The notes under the pieces are model-generated. The model had not been told where the DNA came from, ran no database searches, and saw only the letters and a program-made list of their open reading frames with translations. From NCBI GenBank assembly GCA_028290285.1, contig JAQGKD010000022.1:1-40551 (forward strand): DNA of 40,551 nucleotides, read 5' to 3'. The translations under genes were made by a program, and so were the position numbers. Shown in pieces: positions 8,091-16,860 of the stretch. Source of the DNA: Hyphomicrobiales bacterium. Its GTDB lineage: Bacteria; Pseudomonadota; Alphaproteobacteria; Rhizobiales; Beijerinckiaceae. Numbering within the stretch: position 1 is the first letter of the stretch; each line of letters starts with the position of its first letter.

Positions 8091-9329
8091 ATGACGCTGA
8101 GCGCTTATGCGGAGGTCCAGGGGCGGGTCACGCGGTCCTTGAGGGATACGTGGCTGTTCGACGCGTTCTGGGTCGCCTTTCTCGTCGGGATCACGAGGAT
8201 CAACATTCTCCCTGACTTCAACACGCTGGCTTGGGCGGCCGCCGATGGCCTCGCCGTCTTCGCAATCATTCGCGAACCCGAGGCCTTCCTTGCGACACTG
8301 AACCGCAACAAGCTGATCGTGAGCTGGCCCGTCCTGGCCTCACTGTCGTTCTTCTGGTCTCTGACCCCGATGTCGAGCCTCTATCACGGCATACAGTTCC
8401 TCATGGTCCTGTTCGTCGCATTCGTGTTCTTCCGGAACCTCGGCGTGATGCGGCTGGTTCGCATTCTCTTCATCTACAATCTCATCCTGCAACTCGGATC
8501 GGCCGCCCTGCTGACCAGCGGCATCCCCGTGCCGGGCATGTTCACCGGTCTCTTCGGGCACAAGAACCTGCTCGGCATGTTCTCTACGCTGCAGATCATG
8601 TGCGCCGGCATGCTCTTTCTGGCGGGATGGCGGCGGTGGCTCTGCGCGGCCTCGATCGTTCTTGCCTTGGTTCTGCTGGGGCTCTCCGCATCCGGCACGT
8701 CAATCCTGCTGACCGCCGTAGTCATCCCGCTGTTCTTCATCGCGCGCATCGTTCAGCGCGGCATGCATCCCGCCTTCACCCTGGCCGGAGTGGCCGTCGC
8801 GCTGGTCGGCGGGGTTGGCCTCCTGATGGTCATGAGCGGGCAGACGGACCCTGTCGAAAGCATCTTCCAGTTGCTCGGCAAGGACGACACGCTGACGGGT
8901 CGAAGCATCCTCTGGGAATTCGGGATGCAGTCCATAGCCGATAACCCCGTCCTCGGCGTCGGCTTCCAGGCCTATTGGGCGTCGCCGGGCAGCTCGGCCG
9001 CCTATCTGGTATTCGTCATCGATCAGGAACTCGAGATGTTTCACAACGTCTACGTCGAGGTGACGGTCGCACTCGGGCTCGTAGGGCTGGTCTTGTTCGT
9101 GTCGGGTGTGTCCCAGCAGATCTGGCGCAGCCTCGTTTATCTCATCCGGCAAGGGACCGCGATCTCATGCTGGCCGTTCCTCTTCATGGTCTGGATCGCG
9201 ATGCTCTGCACGACGGAAAACCCGATCTTCGGCAATTCGCATCTGCAGTTCATTTTCGCGATGACAGCGGCGGCGACCTACGCCTGCGACCCCCGTTTCG
9301 GCAGGATCATGCCCGGCGACCGCGCCTGA
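8091..9329 (+). CDS. O-antigen ligase / ExoQ-type exopolysaccharide polymerase family protein
   Basis: 412-residue polytopic inner-membrane protein with about eleven hydrophobic segments. It shows hallmarks of the O-antigen ligase/polymerase (Wzy_C, ExoQ) family: GHKNLLGMF (around 158-166) in the central part, and RSILWEFGMQSI followed by NPVLGVGFQAYW (around 267-293), the large-loop motif before the catalytic region, then a conserved histidine in MFHNVYVEV. Such proteins join lipid-linked repeat units into polysaccharide or ligate glycan to an acceptor. ATG with GGAGCCGGGT upstream. The next gene is an O-acyltransferase 62 nt downstream on the same strand, so the two are probably co-transcribed. 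Polymerase versus ligase cannot be decided from sequence. Confidence 0.82.
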   Translation: MTLSAYAEVQGRVTRSLRDTWLFDAFWVAFLVGITRINILPDFNTLAWAAADGLAVFAIIREPEAFLATLNRNKLIVSWPVLASLSFFWSLTPMSSLYHGIQFLMVLFVAFVFFRNLGVMRLVRILFIYNLILQLGSAALLTSGIPVPGMFTGLFGHKNLLGMFSTLQIMCAGMLFLAGWRRWLCAASIVLALVLLGLSASGTSILLTAVVIPLFFIARIVQRGMHPAFTLAGVAVALVGGVGLLMVMSGQTDPVESIFQLLGKDDTLTGRSILWEFGMQSIADNPVLGVGFQAYWASPGSSAAYLVFVIDQELEMFHNVYVEVTVALGLVGLVLFVSGVSQQIWRSLVYLIRQGTAISCWPFLFMVWIAMLCTTENPIFGNSHLQFIFAMTAAATYACDPRFGRIMPGDRA

Positions 9330-9391
9330 CGCTGTCGAGCGCTCGCCCCTGCTTCCATTTCACGTCCCTCCCGGAGAGGTTCTGAGGCTTC

Positions 9392-11254
9392 ATGTACAGG
9401 AAAGATATCGAGGGCTTGCGGGCTGTCGCCGTTCTGTCGGTGTTGTTTTTCCATTTCGGCGCGTTCTGGATTCCCGGCGGCTTCACCGGCGTCGATATAT
9501 TCTTCGTTATCTCGGGCTACCTGATCACGGGCACCTGCATCCATGATCTCGACGACGGCAAGTTCAGCATCACGCGCTTCTACTGGAAGCGCGCGCGCCG
9601 CATCCTCCCCGCTCTGACCGCCGTCATTCTGGTCTCGACCGTCGTCGCCTATGTGGTGCTATTGCCTGCCGATCTCACAGACTACAGCTGGAGCGTCATC
9701 GCCAGCTCGACATTCTGGTCCAACATCTTCTTCTGGAAGACATCCAACTACTTCTCGCCGGATGCCGAACTGCGCCCCCTCCTCCACACCTGGTCGCTGT
9801 CGGTGGAGGAGCAGTTCTACATTTTCGCCCCCGTCTTGATCTGGTTCGTCTACACGCATCTCCAGAAGCGCTGGGCGCTCGTCCTGACGCCCCTCGTCAT
9901 CGCCAGCTTCGCGCTCGCGGTCTATGCAACCCATACGGCTCCGACTGCCGGATTTTACCTCATCGCCACGCGCGCGTGGGAGCTGCTTCTGGGCGCGATG
10001 CTGACGTTGAAGCAGCCGGCGCCTGTGCGGAGCCGGGCCATGATGAACGCCTTGGCAACAGCCGGCCTTGTGCTCCTTTGCATCGGCATGTTCACCATCC
10101 ACGCCAGCGACCCCTTCCCCGGAATCAACGCGCTGTACCCATGCGTCGGCACGGCGCTGATCATCTATGCCGGACAACCCGCGCGGGAGCAGAAGATCAG
10201 CGGGCCCACCTACGTCACGCGGCTACTCTCGACGTTGCCGCTGGTGCTTGTCGGCCGCATCTCCTATTCGCTCTACCTCGTTCACTGGCCGATCATCTCC
10301 TTCTATCGATATGCCAGCCTCGACGAACCCGCGGCAGCAACGGCCCTTGCGATGGCAGCCGCCAGTATCGTCCTGGCGACGCTGTCCTATCGCTACGTCG
10401 AACAGCCCTTTCGCAAGCCACACGCCTGGTCCGCGCCGCGCCCGCTTCTTATCGGCTCGGCCGTCAGTCTCTGCGTCCTCTGCGCCCTGGGATCCGTCGG
10501 TGTGCTCGGAAAAGGCTTTCCGAGCCGCTATCCGGATTTCGTGGAGGTTCGGATACCCGGCTTCGACGAGTGGAAGGTCGGCACCTGCTTCAACGACGGT
10601 TCTGACGAACTCGGCGCGTGGCAGTTGGAACCCTGCACGCGCACGCATGGCTTTGCGAGTAAGGCCCTGCTCTGGGGCGATTCCTTCGCGGCCCATTACG
10701 TGCCGGGGCTTGCGCCAAACGCCGAAAAGCTCGGCGCGAACGTGATCCAGTACACCTATGCCGGCTGCCCGCCGATCCTGTCGTACTATTCCTACGCACG
10801 GCCCAAGTGCTCAGTTTTCAACAGGCGCGTGCTCGAACTCATCGCGCAGGAAAAGATCAGGACCGTCGTTCTGAGCGCGCGCTGGACCGACTATCAGACC
10901 CGCGGCTTCGCGGGGGTACAGCAGACGATCAAGACGCTGGCAGATATGGGCGTGCGGGTGATCGTGATCGGCCAGTCACCGCAATTCGCGGCCGACATCC
11001 AGAAGGTCGCTTATGCCGCGAAGCGTCGGGGAGACACGAGCGACATGGCGCCCCTGAAAATGGACGCGCAGGTGAACCTGAGACTCGCCGAGGCGAGCGT
11101 GGGCGCAACCTTTATCGACCCGCTCAAGTCCCTCTGCAGTGGCGACGCTTGTCCCTATCGTGACAGCAGCGGCTTCTATTATGCTGACTATGGACATTTT
11201 TCGACGCTTGGAGCTGCGCACGCGATCGCTCGATACTGGCCCTCCCTGAAATAA
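9392..11254 (+). CDS. Acyltransferase-3 / SGNH two-domain O-acyltransferase (OafA-like)
   Basis: Membrane O-acetyl (acyl) transferase acting on surface glycans. The N-terminal acyltransferase-3 domain (about 1-370, ten or so helices) has the start motif RKDIEGLRAVAV, essential-type histidine H21 (FFHFGAFW), FVISGYLITG, and LHTWSLSVEEQFY (131-143). The C-terminal periplasmic SGNH hydrolase-like domain has block I GDSFAAH with serine S431 and block V DYGHFS with D599 and H602, so both predicted active sites look intact. Length 620 fits the OafA/PatA-type fusion. The ATG is 4 nt after AGG, with GGAGAGG further up. Downstream of the polymerase gene in the same direction, it most likely O-acylates the polymer made by this locus. 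A 34%-like distant paralogue cannot be quantified here, but the same architecture recurs at 18563-20497. Confidence 0.92.
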   Translation: MYRKDIEGLRAVAVLSVLFFHFGAFWIPGGFTGVDIFFVISGYLITGTCIHDLDDGKFSITRFYWKRARRILPALTAVILVSTVVAYVVLLPADLTDYSWSVIASSTFWSNIFFWKTSNYFSPDAELRPLLHTWSLSVEEQFYIFAPVLIWFVYTHLQKRWALVLTPLVIASFALAVYATHTAPTAGFYLIATRAWELLLGAMLTLKQPAPVRSRAMMNALATAGLVLLCIGMFTIHASDPFPGINALYPCVGTALIIYAGQPAREQKISGPTYVTRLLSTLPLVLVGRISYSLYLVHWPIISFYRYASLDEPAAATALAMAAASIVLATLSYRYVEQPFRKPHAWSAPRPLLIGSAVSLCVLCALGSVGVLGKGFPSRYPDFVEVRIPGFDEWKVGTCFNDGSDELGAWQLEPCTRTHGFASKALLWGDSFAAHYVPGLAPNAEKLGANVIQYTYAGCPPILSYYSYARPKCSVFNRRVLELIAQEKIRTVVLSARWTDYQTRGFAGVQQTIKTLADMGVRVIVIGQSPQFAADIQKVAYAAKRRGDTSDMAPLKMDAQVNLRLAEASVGATFIDPLKSLCSGDACPYRDSSGFYYADYGHFSTLGAAHAIARYWPSLK

Positions 11255-11330
11255 ACCTCGCCATTGGGCGATGCGGGAGGGCACTTTCGCGGGCTTTCGC
11301 CGCGCGCCTCGGATAGAATGCCCGCGAGCG

Positions 11331-11347
11331 GCGGCCTTGGAGGCCGC
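11331..11347 (+). other. Hairpin just upstream of the 76-aa gene
   Basis: A perfect seven-base-pair stem (GCGGCCT / AGGCCGC) with a three-base TGG loop ends about ten bases before the AGGAG ribosome-binding site of the small gene at 11371. No T-run follows, so it is not a standard terminator; a TAGAAT -10-like hexamer at 11314-11319 would place the hairpin at the start of the transcript. A stabilising or regulatory 5' leader structure is possible. Confidence 0.4.
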
Positions 11348-11370
11348 ACACCCCCTTAGGAGAATCGATC

Positions 11371-11601
11371 ATGTCCAACGACCCGCAGCAGAAGAGGCAA
11401 CTCGCCAAGCGCGCCCAGATGGCCCGCTATGTCGTATCCGTCGACCGGCAGGCGAAGAGCAGCTTCGACACGCGCGAGGCAGCCGAACAGGAAGCCGCGC
11501 GCATTTCCGCAGGCTTTCCTGTCGTGACCGTGACCGTCAGCGATTCGGAAAACGACAGCGCCAAGACGCTCGGGCCCACCCATGCGCCTGCCGAGGTCTG
11601 A
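11371..11601 (+). CDS. Small soluble hypothetical protein (76 aa)
   Basis: I do not recognise the family. The reading frame has an excellent ribosome-binding site (AGGAGA, 8 nt before the ATG) and normal codon use. The protein is charged and soluble: a basic N-terminus (QKRQLAKRAQ), then YVVSVDRQAKSSFDTREAAEQEAARI, which resembles the short beta-alpha-beta pattern of small proteins that take residue-wise modifiers, then FPVVTVTVSDSEND. No signal peptide, membrane segment or cysteine. It stands alone between the acyltransferase and the VanZ-like gene, behind a leader hairpin. Likely a real small gene; function unknown. Confidence 0.65.
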   Translation: MSNDPQQKRQLAKRAQMARYVVSVDRQAKSSFDTREAAEQEAARISAGFPVVTVTVSDSENDSAKTLGPTHAPAEV

Positions 11602-11820
11602 AAAGAACTTGCGAAGCCGAGTCAAGGAAGTCGTCTCCATCAATACGAATGGACCGCGCCAAGGCACGGAGCATGTGGATACCGGGGATGCCTTTCGCTT
11701 GGAGCGCGACGTCCGGGTCGATTGATGGCTTGATCGCGACGGCGGACCACCTCGGTTCTGTCGCCGGCGCGGCCCTCGGGTCAGGACTGGCGGCAGAGCC
11801 GATCGTCAGGAACGCTGAAA

Positions 11821-12198
11821 ATGCACGACAGACTTGGCATGACACTGGAACGTTCGGCACTCGGCTTCGGCTGGCTCGGCTTGGGCAGCATCCTTGTCCT
11901 GTCGCTCGTGCCCGGAAGCGAGCGCCCTCATGCGCTGTCCTCCGGCCATGCCGAACATTTCCTGGCATATTTCGTGACGGCCGCCTGCTTTTCCGTCGGC
12001 GCGCGTTCGCCAGCGGGGCGATGGACGGCCTTCGCTGTGCTCAGCCTCGTGAGCGCGGCCGTCGAGGTGGTGCAATTGTGGATTCCCGGGCGGAGCGGGG
12101 AATTTGAGGGCTTCATCTTCAGCAGCGCCGGAGCGCTGGCCGGCATCGTTGCCGGCCTCCTTGCGCTCAAACTCCGCGCCCGACCAAGCCTCGGCTGA
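11821..12198 (+). CDS. VanZ-like small membrane protein
   Basis: 125 residues, four predicted transmembrane helices, matching the compact VanZ-like family: EHFLAYFVTAAC (45-56) with its conserved histidine, AAVEVVQLWIPGR (79-91) with the conserved E, Q and PGR, and a final SAGALAGIVAG helix. The biochemical role of this family is not established; members occur in envelope and polysaccharide loci. AGGA lies 9 nt before the ATG; ATG 11839 (MTLERS) is an alternative start. It ends 15 nt from the convergent kgtP gene. The name does not imply glycopeptide resistance. Confidence 0.75.
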   Translation: MHDRLGMTLERSALGFGWLGLGSILVLSLVPGSERPHALSSGHAEHFLAYFVTAACFSVGARSPAGRWTAFAVLSLVSAAVEVVQLWIPGRSGEFEGFIFSSAGALAGIVAGLLALKLRARPSLG

Positions 12199-12213
12199 TC
12201 GGGCGCTCGGCCA

Positions 12214-13554
12214 TCAATGTTCCATGCCCTTGCCCTGCAGGTAACCGCCCTTGCGCGAATCCGGCATGATGAGCGAGACGATGAAGCCGATGGCCATCAT
12301 GCCGGTCACATACCAATAGAAGTAATTTTCCACACCGCCCTGCTTGAACCACAGCGCGACATATTCTGCCGTGCCGCCGAACAAGGCGTTTCCGATGGCG
12401 TAGGCGAAGCCGACACCCAGCGCCCGCACTTCCGGCGGGAACAACTCTGCCTTCACCAATCCGCTGATCGAGGTGTAGAGGCTGACGATGGCGAGAGCCG
12501 TCGTGATCAGCAACACTGCGGCAAGCTCGGAGCGCACGACGGCGATCGCCGTCAGCAACGGCACGGTCGACAGCGTCGCCAGCGCCGTGAACAGCCGCAT
12601 CGACGTGCGCCGCCCGATCTTGTCTGAGAGCGCGCCAAAGAGAGGCTGCATGCACATGTAGATGAAGAGAACCACCGTCATCAGGTTGGTCGCCGTGGCT
12701 GCGCTGAACCCGGCGGTGTTGACGAGGTACTTCTGCATGTAGGTCGTGAACGTGTAGAAGATGAGCGAGCCGCCAGCCGTGAAGCCGAGCACGATGAGGA
12801 AGGCGTGACGGTTCTTGGCATTGCGGAAAATACCACCCAGGGTCCCTGCCCCTTCACGCGCGCGCGTCTCCTCCGACAAGGTCTCGTGCAGCGAGCGACG
12901 GAGATAAAGTGCGACGAGCGCTGCAAGCGCGCCGATGAAGAACGGCACGCGCCAGCCCCACGCCCGCATTTCCGCTTCGTTGAGATAGAGCTGCAGGATC
13001 ACGAGAACGACGGTCGCGAGGAGCTGACCGCCGATCAGCGTCACATATTGAAACGAGCTGTAGAACCCGCGCTTTCCGCCGACGGCCACCTCGCTCATGT
13101 AGGTTGCGCTGGTGCCATATTCTCCACCGACCGACAGCCCCTGCAACATGCGCACGATCAGCAGCAGGATGGGCGCCGCGATTCCGATGGAAGCATAGGT
13201 CGGCAGAATGGCGATCATGAGCGAGCCGAAGCACATCATGAGCACCGAAATCACCATCGAGCGGCGGCGGCCGAACTTGTCGGCGACGACGCCGAACACC
13301 CAGCTGCCGAGGGGCCGCATCAGGAAGCCGGCGGCAAAGATGGCCGCGGCGTTCAGCAGCTGTGTTGTCTGATCGCCCTTTGGAAAGAACTCCGGCGCGA
13401 AATAGAGGGCGCAGAACGAATAAACGTAGAAGTCGAACCATTCGACCAGATTGCCCGAAGCCGCGCCCACGATGGCCATGATCCGATGTCGGGTTTCATG
13501 CCTTTCGCCGACAAGAATTTCGCGAGTGTTATCGACCATGGTCGTGTCTTTCAT
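12214..13554 (-). CDS. kgtP: Alpha-ketoglutarate:H+ symporter, MFS
   Basis: Inner-membrane proton symporter of the metabolite:H+ family that imports 2-oxoglutarate. The N-terminal half closely follows E. coli Kgt[15 protein letters not shown], then [13 protein letters not shown] and [11 protein letters not shown] (the MFS loop 2-3 signature), then [18 protein letters not shown]. Length 446 with twelve helices is typical (E. coli about 432). The C-terminal half repeats the loop signature as [11 protein letters not shown]. Start chosen at ATG 13554 (MKDTTM), although the Shine-Dalgarno is weak (AAGAAAA) and ATG 13539 is possible. It lies 172 nt downstream of dctM on the same strand, giving a cluster for C4/C5 dicarboxylate uptake. 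Confidence 0.9.
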   Translation of the reverse strand: MKDTTMVDNTREILVGERHETRHRIMAIVGAASGNLVEWFDFYVYSFCALYFAPEFFPKGDQTTQLLNAAAIFAAGFLMRPLGSWVFGVVADKFGRRRSMVISVLMMCFGSLMIAILPTYASIGIAAPILLLIVRMLQGLSVGGEYGTSATYMSEVAVGGKRGFYSSFQYVTLIGGQLLATVVLVILQLYLNEAEMRAWGWRVPFFIGALAALVALYLRRSLHETLSEETRAREGAGTLGGIFRNAKNRHAFLIVLGFTAGGSLIFYTFTTYMQKYLVNTAGFSAATATNLMTVVLFIYMCMQPLFGALSDKIGRRTSMRLFTALATLSTVPLLTAIAVVRSELAAVLLITTALAIVSLYTSISGLVKAELFPPEVRALGVGFAYAIGNALFGGTAEYVALWFKQGGVENYFYWYVTGMMAIGFIVSLIMPDSRKGGYLQGKGMEH

Positions 13555-13726
13555 TTTTCTTGGCGTCAGGTGCCAACCTCGCTGGGTTTGCGCCTTCAAT
13601 TCAAGCAGAGCAACGTTTTCGAACTGGCTTTCGTCGAGTCCACCGTGAAAAAACTAGCGGTCGCTGCTCCTTCTTACAATCGAGACTGTCTATTAATTGG
13701 TAGGAACAGGCACGCACAGCTGCGCT

Positions 13727-15019
13727 TCAGCGTCCCGTGGACACCAGCGCGAGCGAAATGGCGGGCACATAGGTGATCACCATCAGCGCGACAAGATTGA
13801 TGATGAGAAACGGCACGAGCCCGCGATAGATCTCGCCGATGGGGCGCTTGAAGATCAGGTTCGCGGCGAAGATATTGAGCCCGAACGGCGGCATATACAT
13901 GCCGATACTGAGGTTCACGGCGAAGATGACGCCAAAATGGATCGCATCGACACCAATGGCCTTGGCCAGCGGCAAACACAGCGGGACGAGGATGAGGATC
14001 GCAGCCGGCGGCTCGAGAAAGCTGCCGACAAGCAGCAGGACGATGTTCATCATCAGCAGCGTGATGACCGGCCCTGCCTGCAACGCTGTGATGTAGTCCA
14101 CGACGCGGCCCGGTATGCCGCTCGTCGTAAGCACCCAGCTGTAGACACCCGCACAGGCGACGATGAGCAGGATCTGGGCCGTGAGCGTCGCAGCACTCCC
14201 CGCGATGTTCCACAGATCGCGCCAGCTGACCTCGCGATAGATGAAGCGCGCCACGACGGCCGAATAGACGACCGCGACGCCTGCGGCTTCGGTCGGCGTG
14301 AAGATGCCGCCATAGATCCCGCCGAAGATGACGAAGATCGTGCCGAGCGCCCAGCCCGCATCCTTGGTCGCCGCCCAGAAATTAAGACGGTATTCCTTCG
14401 ACAGGATCGGAATTCGCTTCATATGCGAATAGGCGAGAACGTAGATCGCGTCGATCACGCCGATGAACAAAGCCGGCAGGATGCCCGCCGTGAACAATGT
14501 CTTCAGCGGAACCTGGGCGGTCACGCCATAGATGATCATGGCGATGGACGGCGGGATGACGATGGCGATCGCGCCCGACGAGGCGATGAGGCTGACTGCA
14601 AAGCGGTCGCCATAACCATTGGCGCGCAAGGCGGGAAACAGCAGCCGGCCGACAGCGGCCAGCGTACCCACCGCCGAGCCCGACATGGCGCCGAACAGTT
14701 CCGATGACACGATAGTCGCAAGGCTGAGCGATCCCCGGACGCCGCCCACCATCGCCAGAACCCAGTCGACCAGGCGCTTGGCGATGCCACCACGCCCCAT
14801 GATCTCGCCTGCGAGAATGAAGAAGGGAATGGCGAGCAGCGGGAAGCTGCCGAGGCTGCCGAACATCACCGTTTGCACGACGCTCGCCGGCATGTCGGAC
14901 AGGAACAGCGTCACCAGCGCCGTCGTCAGCAGGATGAGGAAGATCGGCGCGCCCAGGAAAAGCAGCACCACGGGCAGGATCAGAAAAAGGGATTGGGTTT
15001 GCCCGAACAATGCGACCAC
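13727..15019 (-). CDS. dctM: TRAP transporter large permease subunit DctM
   Basis: The large (about 12-helix) membrane subunit that drives Na+- or H+-coupled import of the acid delivered by the DctP binding protein. Family motifs: PLLAIPFFILAGEIMGRGGI (59-78), GSLSLATIVSSELFGAMSGSA beginning at about 95, and IPPSIAMIIYGV around 154. 430 residues is normal. The GTG at 15019 sits only 7 nt after the dctQ stop, so little Shine-Dalgarno space exists; a TTG at 15010 would have AGGGTGG at good spacing and is a real alternative. Third gene of the dctP-dctQ-dctM operon; substrate is probably a dicarboxylate or other organic acid, not fixed by sequence. Confidence 0.92.
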   Translation of the reverse strand: MVALFGQTQSLFLILPVVLLFLGAPIFLILLTTALVTLFLSDMPASVVQTVMFGSLGSFPLLAIPFFILAGEIMGRGGIAKRLVDWVLAMVGGVRGSLSLATIVSSELFGAMSGSAVGTLAAVGRLLFPALRANGYGDRFAVSLIASSGAIAIVIPPSIAMIIYGVTAQVPLKTLFTAGILPALFIGVIDAIYVLAYSHMKRIPILSKEYRLNFWAATKDAGWALGTIFVIFGGIYGGIFTPTEAAGVAVVYSAVVARFIYREVSWRDLWNIAGSAATLTAQILLIVACAGVYSWVLTTSGIPGRVVDYITALQAGPVITLLMMNIVLLLVGSFLEPPAAILILVPLCLPLAKAIGVDAIHFGVIFAVNLSIGMYMPPFGLNIFAANLIFKRPIGEIYRGLVPFLIINLVALMVITYVPAISLALVSTGR

Positions 15020-15026
15020 CCTTTTT

Positions 15027-15551
15027 TTAGTTTTGCAGCTTCAGAGGCTCTGAATTGGCTTCTGCCGATTCACTCTCGTCGGTATCGAAGCGGCGCAGGA
15101 TCGTGCCGACAGCCATCAGTAGAAAGCCGAGCGGAATGAGCATTTGCGGATAAGCGATCGGAATGCGCGCGGCCTCGCTGCGCTGATCGAACTCACTGAG
15201 CTGTGCAATAACGGGAACCGCCAGCCAGATCACGGTCGCGGCGACCACGATAAAGATCGCGTCGTTGATGAAGCCGAGCACCCTGCGCCCGCGCGGCGAA
15301 AAGCTCTTGAGCACGATATCCATGCTGATATGTGCGCCGCGCAGACTGGCCGCCGCGCCGCCCAGGAAGACGCTGGCCAGCATCAGATAGAGCATCACCT
15401 CTTCCGCCCACTCGATCGAGACATGGAAGAAATAGCGCCCGATGATATTGGCGAAGTTGATCGCCGCCCCGATGATCAGCGCGGCTGTCGAAAGATGCGC
15501 CGCGCCATCGATGACGAGCCTCAGAGAGCGCCCGATCCAGCCTGAGATCAC
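15027..15551 (-). CDS. dctQ: TRAP transporter small permease subunit DctQ
   Basis: 174-residue, four-helix small membrane subunit of a tripartite ATP-independent periplasmic transporter. Recognisable by FANIIGRYFFHVSIEWAEEV (33-52), the N-x-x-x-R-Y-F and EWAEE motif, and RGAHISMDIV (70-79). The start is a GTG that overlaps the dctP stop as GTGA, implying coupled translation; a late run of acidic residues (DTDESESAE) forms the cytoplasmic tail. Confidence 0.9.
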   Translation of the reverse strand: MISGWIGRSLRLVIDGAAHLSTAALIIGAAINFANIIGRYFFHVSIEWAEEVMLYLMLASVFLGGAAASLRGAHISMDIVLKSFSPRGRRVLGFINDAIFIVVAATVIWLAVPVIAQLSEFDQRSEAARIPIAYPQMLIPLGFLLMAVGTILRRFDTDESESAEANSEPLKLQN

Positions 15552-16573
15552 TTGCGTGTCCGCTCGGCTGCCTGCTGGACGACGTCATAGATATCCTTGA
15601 TAGACGCGTTCGCTTTCACGACGTTGTCGGCGACCGCGCCGAGTTCCTTCATCGTGCTCGCACGCTCGTCCGCCGGGATCTGCAGCACCTGCCCGCCGCT
15701 GTCGCCCCAGGTCTTCTTCTGCTGTTCATAAAAGGCCGTGACCCACGGGTGCATCTGGTCGCCGATGCGCATGGCATCGTCCGTCACGATCTTCTGAAGA
15801 TCGGGCGGCAGCTTCGCCAGCCACACCTTGCTCAAGACAAAGCAGCTCACTGTCATCGAGAAGTTGGTCTCGGTGATATATTTCGCGGCGTCGTAATACC
15901 GCATGGCGGTGAGCACCGGCAGGACGCTCATCACACCGTCGATGGTACCCTGCTGAAGCGCCGGCAGCACATCCCCCAGCGAGATCGGCACGGGCGAAGC
16001 GCCCAGCTTGCTGATCGGGTTCGTCTGCATCGCAGAGGCCATCACGCGCAGTTTCAGGTTCTTCATGTCCGCGACATGATGGACCGGCGCGCGCGAATTG
16101 ATCGCGGTGGGACCGCTGAGGAAGACGGACGAGACGGCCAGTCCGCGCGACGCGCCGAGCTTGTAGAAAGACTCGCGAAACTTCGGGTCCTTCGCGACCC
16201 GGTCGACGTGATCCATGTCCTGGAACAGCCCGGGCGCGGTCAGCACCTGGAAGCGCGGGTCGACACCCTCGTAGAATTCGGCCGGCGCGATAAAGCCCTG
16301 GATCGCGCCAAGCTGCACGGCCTCGATTTCGCGTGGAATGGGACCGAGCTGGCTGGCGGGATAGACCTCGCCCTTGATTCGTCCGCCAGAGTCCTTTTCG
16401 ACCTCGGCGGCGAAGCGCTTCAGGAATTCGTGCTGGCCGTCATTGAGTGTGGGCGTACCGAGCTTCATCACCATAGGCGCGCCCTGCGCGCGGGCGCTAT
16501 CCTGCACCAAGGGCGACGCTGCCATGAGAGCAGCCAAACAAACGACGCGTGAAAGATGCCGTGTGATGATCAT
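15548..16573 (-). CDS. dctP: TRAP transporter periplasmic substrate-binding protein DctP
   Basis: 341-residue extracytoplasmic solute receptor. A signal peptide covers about residues 1-29 (cleavage near SARA-QG). DctP-family features include ASQLGP (73-78), the conserved arginine R176 in LKLRVMAS that usually salt-bridges the substrate carboxylate, and GDVLPALQQGTIDGV (200-214). Start chosen at ATG 16573 with GGGAG 7 nt upstream; the frame is open 21 codons further but without support. A sigma70-like promoter is proposed at 16627-16654. First gene of dctPQM. The conserved arginine argues for a carboxylate ligand. Confidence 0.92.
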   Translation of the reverse strand: MIITRHLSRVVCLAALMAASPLVQDSARAQGAPMVMKLGTPTLNDGQHEFLKRFAAEVEKDSGGRIKGEVYPASQLGPIPREIEAVQLGAIQGFIAPAEFYEGVDPRFQVLTAPGLFQDMDHVDRVAKDPKFRESFYKLGASRGLAVSSVFLSGPTAINSRAPVHHVADMKNLKLRVMASAMQTNPISKLGASPVPISLGDVLPALQQGTIDGVMSVLPVLTAMRYYDAAKYITETNFSMTVSCFVLSKVWLAKLPPDLQKIVTDDAMRIGDQMHPWVTAFYEQQKKTWGDSGGQVLQIPADERASTMKELGAVADNVVKANASIKDIYDVVQQAAERTRK

Positions 16574-16626
16574 CGCTCGCTCCCTGATGCGCGCACTCTC
16601 TTCGGAAGCGCTCAATCGTGAGACCA

Positions 16627-16654
16627 AGTGTAGCACCGCTTAAACGCCCTGCAA
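16627..16654 (-). promoter_or_regulatory. Candidate sigma70 promoter of dctPQM
   Basis: On the minus strand TTGCAG (16654-16649) and TACACT (16632-16627) are separated by 16 nt and lie about 55 nt before the dctP start codon. Read by eye only; no factor-binding site was recognised beside it. Confidence 0.35.
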
Positions 16655-16725
16655 GGCTATTGTGGTATTAGCAGTCCAGAAATCGGGAATAGGCCATATT
16701 GGGCGTGTGAGCTCGTTTTCGGCGC

Positions 16726-16757
16726 GAGAACGGGCGAGCCGAAGCCCGCCCATTCTC
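16726..16757 (-). other. Long hairpin with UUCG tetraloop between dctP and an exported-protein gene
   Basis: On the minus strand a 14-base-pair stem encloses the loop TTCG. The two arms (16757-16744 and 16739-16726) differ from perfect complementarity at two positions, both G-U wobbles when the minus strand is transcribed but A-C mismatches in the opposite RNA. The structure therefore favours the minus-strand transcript, about 100 nt after the stop of the gene at 16861-17520. No T-run follows, so it is not a classical terminator; a 3'-end stabiliser or processing site is plausible. Confidence 0.5.
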
Positions 16758-16860
16758 GGCGGCCGACGCATCTTTGCCGGTCTGAGGCGGAATCGCCTTG
16801 GCAAGACGCTCCGCAGGCGACGGAACGGAGCACAGGCCCCGTCCCTGCCGCCAGCGCGAC

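Noticed and set aside
11271..12107. 278-codon plus-strand frame covering the small gene and the VanZ-like gene
   Set aside because: Out of frame with two better-supported genes, R/A/G-rich, no ribosome-binding site.
11821..12198. Glycopeptide-resistance gene
   Set aside because: VanZ-like fold only; no vanHAX or other resistance genes are near.
12805..14707. Long plus-strand frames opposite kgtP and dctM
   Set aside because: Antisense to clearly conserved transporters; compositions are biased and without recognisable motifs.
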